From the NCBI GenBank assembly GCA_001599815.1, contig BCIA01000001.1, positions 2,298,934-2,362,933 of the forward strand: a DNA stretch of 64,000 nucleotides, written 5' to 3'. The notes under the pieces are model-generated. The model ran no database searches, was not told where the DNA came from, and saw only the letters and a program-made list of their open reading frames with translations. Positions 48,146 to 56,929 of this stretch are shown here, one piece after another. Positions within the stretch are counted from its first letter, which is position 1, and each line of letters opens with the position of its first letter. The position numbers and the translations under genes are program-made. This DNA comes from Furcasterigmium furcatum (Eukaryota > Ascomycota > Sordariomycetes > Glomerellales > Plectosphaerellaceae).

Positions 48146-50129
48146 ATGATGCAACTCAGCCCACTGCAGTCGCGACTTGCGGCGTCGCTCGTCGCATCAG
48201 TATCCCTCCTCGTCCTGTACTTTTTCCTGGTCTCGCCCGGCCTGGCACAAGCAGCAGAGCTCCACGGGGGGTCAACAGTGGTGCTGGAGGAGAATGACCT
48301 GGAATTGCCCGTTGGTGACAGGTCATCACTAGATCCGGCATACCAACCAGAGTTCTCCCTGTTCGGGAGAAGCATCGTTGGAAGGGCGCCGCCAGGCGTG
48401 ACGGGATTGTTGGACAATGTCAGGGAGAACCGCAATGTCGTCCCGGGTACTGTTCAGCCGTTTGTGTTCGAGGCCGCTAGAATATGGTCTCGGTCGAGCG
48501 AGAGCGAGAGCGACATCACCCCCATGCGACCTCGGGGCTTCAACGAGACTTGGGGTCCTCAATCGATGGAGACCGAGGAATTGGACGATGCGCAGGGCGG
48601 CGAGAAGGATGGCAACGAGCTGCGGCGCCGACAGCGGAGGCCCAAGATGATCTACATTTCCGCCACCGCGTGCCTGCAACCACAGAGGAAGCCAAACAAC
48701 ACCGAGATGGACCCTCCGCAGCTGACGCTTTTTGTCTCGACTGACCCGGAGAACCAGACTCCAGGCCCTGACCAACCGATGTCACAACAAGACTTCAAAC
48801 CCTTTGACGAGGGCGCCGTGACGTGGCAGGTGAACGCGACGGGGGATGTGTTCTTCAGCATTTCTGCCCCCACAACCAACGAGGGATGGTTTGACGGCAG
48901 CTGGAACTTCGACGTGGCCGTCTCGACTGAAGAGTTCTATCATACGTATGACGAGGCGCCATCTGCGGTACTCTGGGTGGAGAGCGATTCGACCGCCGCT
49001 CTCCTGCAGACGCCGAACCTCACAGACACCTCCGACGCCAACACAGTCCAGCAGATCATGAGCGCTGGACCGCAGTACGTCATGTTCGTCGAGAATCAGA
49101 AGGGCTGGGCTACTAGGGGCGTGCGGCACTCCATGTGCGGGCTGTCGAACTACGCCCTGATGGCTGCGAAAACCAGCGGGCAGTTTGGCGACAAGGCCAC
49201 CACAATCATGACGACACGGGGCCCAGGTGGGCTGCCGAAGCAGCAGTTCCACTTCAACGGGCTTAATGCCAGCTCGTCATACTGGGGCATCCTGGCACAC
49301 GTGGGCGTGTCGTCTCGGAAACGTCAGTTCGAGAACAGGGCCGGCGGCGGAGGACAGGTCTTCCAGGCCGTACAATTCGAGACCAAGACCGGTATGTACC
49401 GACCCGCGCCTCTGGAACACGGCTCCTTGCTAACTACCTACAGGCGAAAACTGCAAGATCATCACCGACCTCAGCTTCTGCAACGAGACTGAGTACGCCG
49501 TCCCCGCCAACGACCGCAACTTGAACATCACCGCCCTCGCGCGGTTCTACGACGACTACGCCCGGGACATGTACGACAACTTCAAGAAGCAGCTCGCCCA
49601 GGTCGCGTGCGACGTCCCCGCGGAGCAGCGGTACTCGCTCGTGCGCGACTGCGGCGACTGCGAGGCGTCGTACAAGAAGTGGCTCTGCTCCGTGACCATC
49701 CCGCGCTGCGAGGACTTTACCACGGGCGACACCAACACCTCCTTCGTTCGCAACGTGGGCCAGCCGTTTCCGAACGGCACGCTGCTGCCGGACAGCGTCA
49801 GGAACGGGTTCAACGGGACGGCACACAACAAGTCGCGTATTGCGCGGATTGACGAGGTCGTGGCGCCGGGCCCGTATCGGGAGATCCTCCCCTGTGAGGA
49901 CCTGTGTTACGATCTTGTGAGGGATTGCCCCGCAAGCCTGCAGTTCAGCTGTCCGAAGAAGTCGCACGGCGAGCGGTTCGCGGCGAGTTATCAGGTGAGG
50001 GGCCAGGGCGAAGGGTTGACGTGTAATTATCCCGGCGCGGTGCGGAATCCGTCTGCTGCCTCGGGCCTGGTGGTGTCTTGGGTGCTGCTGGCAGCTGTCG
50101 TCTCCGCGTCCACGGGGCTCCTGGCATGA
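48146..50129 (+). CDS. MID1: Stretch-activated calcium channel component Mid1
   Basis: Two exons, 48146-49391 and 49444-50129, with a 52-bp intron inside a Gly codon, giving 643 residues (yeast Mid1: 548). It is the regulatory subunit of the high-affinity Ca2+ channel with Cch1 in the plasma membrane. The start MMQLSPLQSRLAASLVASVSL opens a hydrophobic signal/anchor segment (about 12-32). A large extracellular part follows, rich in N-x-S/T glycosylation sites. The C-terminal ~210 residues carry the conserved cysteines (FCNETEYAVP, CGDCEASYKKWLCSVTIPRC, LPCEDLCYDLVRDCP, LQFSCP) that define the family. The end is hydrophobic (about 622-643), resembling a tail anchor or GPI signal. Converges with the small mitochondrial gene. 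Confidence 0.93.
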
Positions 50130-50580
50130 TGTGGGAATATGTTGAGAGGCGGCGGCAGGGGAGGGTTAGTGTCGATACTCTCCTGGGTTGTGCATTGCAT
50201 CGGCGTTGAAGTTGGGACATGTACACAGCGATGATGGTTTGAATATCATGCATACTCCTAGAGATGGAGGTAATACCAAATCGGGTTTTTACATTCGAAC
50301 TCAGAAGTAAGACTTAGACGACTGGGTGTATCTGATGTGCCGGCATTCTGCAGCAGCTCGCCCGTTCCCGCCTACTCGTATTTGGACCTCGCGAAACAGC
50401 TCCTCAGGGAGGATGATAGCCCCGGATGCAAGCATAGTGATGCGGCAGCAGTTCAGGTGCGCGTGCATTGCGCTGGGTATCTTTGGCCCATATTCATACA
50501 GCAGACTATCCTACATCATGCGCCACCACATCCATTTCCTCTCTTCATCCATTATCGTTATGGCGATGCGGCCTTTCCAT
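50130..50580. other. Intergenic between converging MID1 and small mitochondrial gene
   Basis: 0.45 kb holding two 3' UTRs. Nothing else is recognisable. Confidence 0.6.
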
Positions 50581-50956
50581 TTATTTCTTCTCCTTCTCCT
50601 TCTGCTGTCGCTGCAACTCGTCTACTTTCGCCTCGAGAGAGTCCACGAGCTGCGTTCGCTCGGCCTTGAGCTCGTCTTGCTCGAGCTTCATCCATCCGAG
50701 GTAGGCAATTTGGTAGGTCACTATGGCCATGAGGAGGACCTTGAGCACGGGTCGGGTGAAGGTCTTGTAGAAGCTGGCCTGGAGAAGTCCTCGTGAGTCT
50801 GGTGTATCCTGAAATGGTCACGTCGGGGGGCCATACCATCTGGGACGGCTTCTTGCCTTCCGAAGCATACGACCGGAGTTGTGATCTCGGGACTCGAGAG
50901 ATGGGCGCGCGCAGTCGCGGTGCCTGGGCGACCAGGCTCGTCCGTAATGTATTCAT
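50581..50956 (-). CDS. Small mitochondrial membrane protein (INA17-like candidate)
   Basis: Two exons, 50956-50837 and 50778-50581, with a 58-bp intron (GTATGG...CCAG), giving 105 residues. The first ~30 residues form a basic, hydroxylated presequence (MNTLRTSLVAQAPRLRAP, ending RSYASEG). After the junction come FYKTFTRPVLKVLLMAIVTY, a single membrane segment (about 48-67), then a charged helix of Glu/Lys/Gln heptads to the C-terminus (KVDELQRQQKEKEKK). This layout fits fungal proteins annotated as inner membrane assembly complex subunit 17, which helps assemble the ATP synthase peripheral stalk. The assignment is from general resemblance and is tentative. Without splicing the frame runs on to 50558 in a non-family sequence, which supports the intron. 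Confidence 0.75.
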
Positions 50957-51573
50957 CGTGTCTGTCGTCTGGGTATGGGTCGTGGATGTTTGATGTCGTG
51001 TGTATGATCGACGATGAGAGATGGAGCTCTCCATCCCAAAATCCCAGTCCCTCGTGGCTGATGCGTCGTCGAGCCGAGCCGCATCGCTATGGGTCGTGGC
51101 GGTGCTCGCCCAGTTCCCCCCGCACTCTTTTCGACCGAGCGATGCGATGGGGCCCGCCCGTGCCATGCAGGTCCGTGGCCTTGGCGCCAATCAGTGCGGA
51201 CGGCGGACGGAGCTTTCAGCTAGGGAGAGGGACCATCGCTTCACGCCACATGTCCTTCGCCGCTTCGCTTCGTCCATAGTTGATCAGACGGCCCAAATCC
51301 CCGGTACCATCGGAAACCCGACGTGGCTCTTCCTCCTTTCCACGCTCCTTTCCTCACCTACCGAGTACCTGCTGAAGATACACCAACCACCCTGTCCACT
51401 TCAGCGGCCTTCCATTGACTTCTCAGTCCACGTCATCGGCCTTGCCTCCCTGATACCCGTGCGAACACGTTCACGATACAGATACCCAGGGGTATTTAAC
51501 CGTGCCGTCTGCCAGCGTCAGAAGTTCCTTGACTCTGTCACCCATCTTTCAACGTCACACACACATAGTCACA
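50957..51573. other. Divergent promoter between the mitochondrial gene and YSY6
   Basis: 0.62 kb with both promoters. The YSY6 side has a C/A-rich leader ending in acacacatagtcacaATG. No gene is supported. Confidence 0.55.
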
Positions 51574-52001
51574 ATGGTATGTGTTGCCCGGCAGGACGAA
51601 GACTTGCGATACCATGATCTTCCGAACACCGCTCCCATCTCCCTTGGGACCACGCGCTTCGTCGCAAACATGGCGCTGACCCAACCCCCTCCGCCCACAG
51701 GTCCAGACACCGCAACAGCGTCGCGCGAACGCCAAGTTCGCAAAGGGCAACGAAGCTCGCATGGGCAAGTCCGTTGAGAACATCAAGCAGAAGACGAAGG
51801 AGACCCCCAAGGTTCCCATCTCCCCCATCTGGATCGGTACGTACAGCCTCATCCACTGCCAAATGCGCTTCCTCAACACACCTCTCCCTATGCATCCTGG
51901 TGTGTGTTTGTAGATGCTAACTTGACCGTCCAGCTGTTCTTGCCTTCATCCTCATCGGCGGCCTCGTCTTCGATCCGATCTCCCGCATGCTGGGCTTCTA
52001 A
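51574..52001 (+). CDS. YSY6: Ribosome-associated membrane protein RAMP4/SERP1 (Ysy6)
   Basis: Three exons: 51574-51576 (only the ATG), 51701-51836 and 51934-52001, with introns of 124 and 97 bp, giving 68 residues. It is a small tail-anchored ER protein associated with the Sec61 translocon. The sequence is typical: MVQTPQQRRANAKFAKGNEA, then KTKETPKVPISPIWI, then the anchor AVLAFILIGGLVFDPISRML. Length and layout match the family (about 65-75 residues). The intron directly after the ATG is supported because the second exon supplies family residues from position 2, while reading through the intron gives an unrelated frame. Confidence 0.94.
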
Positions 52002-52482
52002 GTCAGTGCGGCCGTCCAACTGCGAAAGCAACAGAAGAAGAAGACATAAAATGGAGGAACATTGGTCCCGAGCTGTAACGGCCTGTGCAGGAGGCCAGGG
52101 ACAGACGTGGGGGACCCCTTATCGAGCGACCAGCAAGCCGTCGCTTATGACAGACAGACACTCGGTCGACGTGTAATCATGCATCCGGATTGCGGACTTT
52201 CCAGGAGCTAAGGCGCAGCAGACGAAATACTTCACTACTTGGTGGAATACAGTCAATGTTATTTACTTTTTTTTTTCTCCTGATGGTATACCTGGCCAGC
52301 CCGGCCTTTCGAAATCTCAGGTGCTTCCTACCAGACAGGCCGCCGTGGCCGGAAACAAAGACGGGGTACTTTTTGGCCTTCCTCCAAACGCCGCAGCCAT
52401 GGGAAAGATGAAGAATCATAGCAAAATGGTATCATCACTGGGTCGCCGCTCTCGGCTCGCCCTCGCCGACAGAGTGCGCCTC
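52002..52482. other. Intergenic between converging YSY6 and SMAP gene
   Basis: 0.48 kb with two 3' ends. A T-rich run lies at about 52260-52276. No gene is supported. Confidence 0.6.
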
Positions 52483-53720
52483 TCAAGCACCAAGACCGCG
52501 CCTGGCACCGCCGCCGTCCCACTTCATGTGCATGCCGGCGTTGAACTGCTTCTCCAGGTCCGCGTTGACCTTGCTGATGTTCGTCTTGTCCTTGGCTGCG
52601 TGGTGACCGCCCGCGGCGGCGCCCTTCTTTCCGCCCCCGAGCAGCTTGAGGAACTTCTGCTGGCGCGCGGCGCCGCCGTCGAGTTCGCCCACGTTCCACC
52701 CCTCGCCTTCGTCGGCACCGGCTGCCTCCTCGGCGGTCGTCTCGGCCTCCTTCTTGGCCTTCTTCTTCTTCTTCTTGTCGGCCTTGCTGACATCCTCCTC
52801 GGGCTCGTCCTCGGCGTCACGCTTCCGCTTGCTCTTCTTCTCCTGCACCTCGGCCGGAGCCGCCTCCTCGGTCTCCTCGGCGGCCTCGACCTGAAGCTTC
52901 TTCTTGTTGTATTTCGACTTGTCCCTCTTGGGCTTCTCCTTGGCCTCGGCCTCGGCGGCCTTGGCCTTCTTCTTCTGCTTCTTCCTCTCCTTTTTGCTCA
53001 TCGTCTCCTCCTTCGCGGGAGTCGCCTCGGGGAGGTCGGGGAGAACATCTCCGGGCGGACCGCTGAGTCCCTCGCTCTCGGCTCGCAGTTGGGCGTTGGC
53101 GGAGGCCATCTCGACGTCGCCCTCTCCGTCCTTGGAAACGGGCGCACCTCCTTCCTGCTCGGAGTCGGCATCAGAGTCGGCGTCGGAGTCGGAGCTGGAG
53201 CTGGAGCTGGAGCTATCATCGTCGCTGCTAGCGTCGTCCTCGTCGGGAATGTCTTCGGCCAGCTTCTGGGTCTGGGGCACGCACGTCAGCATGAGGGGAC
53301 CGGGGGATGAAGGGACACTGCAGCTCTCGACCGCACCTCTTCTTGGGCGACCATGCGGCTGTGCTTGGCACGGAGCTCCTCCGATTCCCTGAGGAGCCTC
53401 TTGGCCCTCACCTCGAGCTTGTTAGCCCTTGCGAGCAAGCGGTTGCGAGCCTTGATGGCCTTGTTCGGCTTGGCTCCGCTCTGGACCTGGTCCTTCTCGA
53501 GGGCCTTGCGGGCGCGCTTCGCCTCTGTCTTCTTAGAGTTTTTCTCGGAGATGGCCATTTTGGCTGCCTTCTTGCGGGCGAGTTTGGCCGCTGTTCCCGT
53601 GGTCGCATGTCAGCTGCGGTTCGCGTGTTGGTGATGATGCGACGCCCGCGGAAACGGCTTACCCTTGGAATCGGCGGGCTTCTTGCCCTGGGCGGGCTTT
53701 GGGTTACCCTCTTCTGCCAT
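52483..53720 (-). CDS. Lysine-rich nuclear protein with SMAP (small acidic protein) domain
   Basis: Three exons: 53720-53663, 53590-53337 and 53271-52483, with introns of 72 and 65 bp, giving 366 residues. The N-terminus (MAEEGNPKPAQGKKPADSK) leads into a Lys/Arg-rich helix (about 20-104). The middle has an acidic Ser/Asp tract (SSDDDSSSSSSSSDSDAD), a likely casein kinase 2 target, then alternating Lys-rich and Glu-rich blocks. The C-terminal ~70 residues show the SMAP signature: NVGELDGGAARQQKFLKLLG, then ADLEKQFNAGMHMKWDG ending ARRGLGA. Such proteins (for example KNOP1) are nucleolar or chromatin-associated; molecular function is not established. Low-complexity composition makes the middle unsuitable for homology inference. 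Confidence 0.85.
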
Positions 53721-53990
53721 TGTGAGCTTGCTGACAGGAGAACGAGTTGGTTCTACACAATTGCACCAAGCAGGACGGACGATCGTGTCGTGGGCTGGTT
53801 TCGCGGTGCTGGATGTAAGAAAAAAAGTTGGGGATTTTGCCAGGCGGTGAGTAGTGTGGTGGACAGGGACCCTTCAACTGGCAGTCATAAAAGCAGTGTA
53901 AGAGTGGAGATCACTTCAAGTTCAGACATTATCCACCTAAGTTTCTTGGGCTCATGCGCGGGCAGGCTTCAATGTCTTCCATACGACACA

Positions 53991-55204
53991 CTAGGGGGTC
54001 AGCGGCCGCGCTGGATACTCGATCACACTCCACGGCCTCCGGTCCATCATATACAGTGTCTCCCTAGTCAGGGGCTTTTTCTCCCAGCAGTCACGGTAGA
54101 TGTCGTGGCGCGTGAGGACTCTGGTGTATTCTACCCTCCTGCGATTGCTCCTGTCGCCGAGCACTGGCAGCGGGCAGGACTCCTCCGAGGGTGCTTCGGC
54201 GAGGAGGAAATCCACCAGACGTTGCTGCTGCTCGTCATGGAGCTCATACGGCTGAAAGGTGACCTTGTGACGGCTCGAGTGCAGCCAGATGTTTGGTAGC
54301 GAGTGGGGGCTCCTTGCCTCCGCTCGGCGGTTGAAAATGACAACGCCCCCCAGAATGCGACTCTCGGCCCAGTACCCTACTACGTCGGCGACCCCGTCAG
54401 GATACACGTCCTCGTCTAGGTACCCGGTGTGGTTGAACATGGTCGACCGCGGGATCCCTGGGACGTCGCTGTAAGAAGTGGGCGGCATCGTCCACTGGGC
54501 GATACGGTCGATGTCTCCATTGTGAAGACGCAGATCCAGTTTGAACAGGGCCGCGGCAAGCTGGTGCACTGCAGTGGCAACGAGTTCAATCAACCGGTTC
54601 TGGAACACCTTGGAACTCGGGTCCGCGTCCTGAAATGCCTGGAGAACCTGGCGCCACTGTCAATTGGACTAGACAAGATGAGTACCGATGCTTGAGATGA
54701 GCAGCAAGCTTTCCTCACCTCCGGGTTGAATTTCAAGTCAGCTGGAGACCAGGCCTGGTGGAACTCGCGAGCCTTTTCCAGGACGCCAGGACAGAGCGTC
54801 TCATGTTCCTCGTCGATCGGGTGGTCACCTTCGATGCCCGGGCCCCGTTGGTCCCAGGCCACATCTCCCGTCGGCAGACCATCCATAAGCTGAGCGAAGG
54901 TGAAGATGCCTAGCTCGGTGGACTGAATGTTGCGAATTGCCCGGACCAGTATCTGGCGGCGCTCCAGGGCAAGGTTCTCGATCGGGACCCGGTTGGCATA
55001 TTGCACTTCCGCGATCTCGCGCATCCTAAGGCTAATGGCTGCGACATCTTCCTCGGTCAACATCTCGATGTCCATGCCTGAAAGATAGCTTGGCGCCATG
55101 ATGTCGTGGGAATAGGACGATAACAACGATGCAACTCCTTTCTGGTCAATGACAACCAGTGAGTGAGTGGCGATGTCGACGGCACTGAGAACCTGCACGA
55201 TCAT
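53991..55204 (-). CDS. Fungal protein of unknown function beside the receptor/effector pair
   Basis: Two exons, 55204-54719 and 54656-53991, with a 62-bp intron (GTGAGG...ACAG), joined in phase (FNPE then WRQVLQAFQD), giving 383 residues. The start MIVQVLSAVD is the first ATG of the frame; an in-frame ATG at about 55100 (MAPSYLSGMD) is an alternative. I recognise no domain. Visible are a helical Glu/Arg-rich N-terminal half (EEDVAAISLRMREIAEV) and a C-terminal half with many aromatic and Arg residues (DEDVYPDGVADVVGYWAES, GGVVIFNRR, LHDEQQQRLVDFLL). There is no signal peptide or membrane segment. Composition is ordinary, so it is a real gene. It is head to head with the PNP/UDP gene across 618 bp, which may mean shared regulation (inference). 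Confidence 0.75.
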
Positions 55205-55822
55205 CGACTTATATAAACTTCTCGAATAACCTTCCGTTTTCGGGTTATCCTATGCGAACTCGTCCTGTGCGAACTGCTGCCTATGTGCAAACAAAAGCCG
55301 CCCTCATACTTGCTCCGCAGAGGCAACCTCTAGGCCACGCTGGAGGCAAACAAAGGCAGCCGAAGGCGAGTGAGGCTGCCTGTTTGCCTGCCTGCGACCA
55401 ACCCAGATGGGGACATGGGGGAGCGCCAACTTATGCGTGGCACCACATGTAGGTATGTGCTGGATGTACCTCACTGTTCACCTCTGTTGTACGGGACTGG
55501 CTGCTATGATGGGGGACGGCACTTATGAGAGAGCCGGTGAGAAGAAGCCTTCAGTATCGGTTGGAGGAGCTGAGGAGTATCATGTACCGGATTGCCAGGG
55601 GCCGCCACCTTCAAGACCCAGACAACCGATCATGACATTGATGACTTGGGATCATGCTCAGCAGGGGCTGCATCTCGCACCAATCAGGCATCCTGCGCGC
55701 CCAGCCAGCTCAGCTTCGATGTCACAGTCACCGTGACCTTCATCTTCATATCCTTCTCGGTTTGCTGATCGCACATCTAGCATCCTCTCCTCCTCAGTGC
55801 TGGTCATCGTCAACCCACCTCA
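55205..55822. other. Divergent intergenic region, unknown gene / PNP-UDP gene
   Basis: 0.62 kb containing two divergent promoters. No coding or RNA gene is recognisable. Confidence 0.55.
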
Positions 55823-56875
55823 ATGTCGCAGCTGGATCCTCGCTTGTACACCGTGGCCTGGATAGCGCCTCTCGAGATCGAGGTGCGCGCGGCCTTGCTC
55901 ATGCTCGATCGCCGGCACGAGGGACGGTTCGCCGTGAGCACCGGAGACGACTACGTCTTCCTCCCCGGCGATGTCTGCGGCCACAACGTCATCGTCGCAA
56001 CCTTGCCCGCCGGCCAAGAATACGGCACGGGGTCCAGCGCGGCCCTCGCCAGCCAGGTGAAGAAGTTCTTCCCCAACCTCTGGTTCGGGCTCCTCGTCGG
56101 CGTGGCCGCCGGTCTCCCCGACCTCGCCCGCCGGCCGCCGCGCGATATCCGCCTGGGCGACGTGCTCGTTGCCCTCCCCGAAGGCGAAAGCGCAGGACTG
56201 GTGGCGTATGACCTCGGCAAGGAAACGGGCCCTGCTGGAGGCTTCCAGCTGCTGCGGTCCGGACACGTGCTGGCTACCACGGAGGCTGTCGTCCGATCTG
56301 CGATTGGCAGTATCAAGCTTCACGCACCCGACGAGGCCGAGCTTTTCCTCAAGCATTATCTTGCTATAAGGGACAAGGGACACGCGACGGGCACGTTTGC
56401 CGATCCCGGGCAGGAGCAGGACCGACTCTACGAGGCCGGTGACGAAGGTTTGTGGATGGAAGTAGAGAGACCTCCGAGGCCTGGCTCCGGGAGAACGCGG
56501 GTCTGGTATGGACCGGTCGGTTCGGGCGACAAGCTGATGAAGGACGGGCAGAAGAGGAACGAGCTCCGCGATAGGTTTGGTCTGATCGGCCTGGAAATGG
56601 AGGCGGCTGGGACTATGAACCGCATCCCCGTGGGTGTTGTCCGGGGCGTCTGCGACTACGGAGACGACCACAAGAACAAGATATGGCAGCCTTATGCGGC
56701 GGCGATGGCGGCGGCGTACGCCAAGGCCATCTTGTCCGAGATACCAGGCAAGATTCCTCCCCCCCCTGGGGGTGGGACAGATGGTCCGGTGTTCCACGGG
56801 CCTATTTCTGGCCGCAATGTTGTCGCGGGGGTAGTATCAACGTCAGGGGGCACCACGAATCTGAGCTTTTCCTAG
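55823..56875 (+). CDS. PNP/UDP phosphorylase-like protein with C-terminal amyloid-type motif
   Basis: Single exon, 350 residues. Residues ~8-310 form the nucleoside phosphorylase-like (PNP_UDP_1) domain often found as the effector part of fungal NOD-like receptors. It opens with YTVAWIAPLEIEVRAALLML; the phosphate-binding glycine region is GLLVGVAAGLPD, followed by DIRLGDVLVALPEG. The nucleoside-site IGLEMEAAG and the acidic GVCDYGDDHKNK are intact, so an enzymatic nucleosidase or phosphorylase activity is possible. A Pro/Gly linker (PPPPGGG) leads to residues 321-350, starting GPVFHG and ending GGTTNLSFS, which align without gaps to residues 3-32 of the adjacent receptor. By analogy with NWD2/HET-S, this tail would be the amyloid element through which an activated receptor switches on the effector (inference). 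Stop at 56873-56875, 54 bp from the receptor gene's stop. Confidence 0.9.
   Translation: MSQLDPRLYTVAWIAPLEIEVRAALLMLDRRHEGRFAVSTGDDYVFLPGDVCGHNVIVATLPAGQEYGTGSSAALASQVKKFFPNLWFGLLVGVAAGLPDLARRPPRDIRLGDVLVALPEGESAGLVAYDLGKETGPAGGFQLLRSGHVLATTEAVVRSAIGSIKLHAPDEAELFLKHYLAIRDKGHATGTFADPGQEQDRLYEAGDEGLWMEVERPPRPGSGRTRVWYGPVGSGDKLMKDGQKRNELRDRFGLIGLEMEAAGTMNRIPVGVVRGVCDYGDDHKNKIWQPYAAAMAAAYAKAILSEIPGKIPPPPGGGTDGPVFHGPISGRNVVAGVVSTSGGTTNLSFS
56783..56872 (+). other. Candidate amyloid signalling motif (C-terminal copy)
   Basis: Codons 321-350 of the PNP/UDP protein. Key positions in motif numbering are G1 P2 F4 H5 G10 N12 V13 A15 G22 G23 N26 and F29. Short alternating polar/hydrophobic segments are broken by glycines and lack charge except R11. 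This is the composition of fungal prion-type motifs such as HET-s or sigma; the exact class needs a profile search. Confidence 0.6.
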
Positions 56876-56929
56876 GAGGCATGGCATACCTTAGTACTCT
56901 GCGAATGTCCGAGTTCTTCTGCTCTGCTT

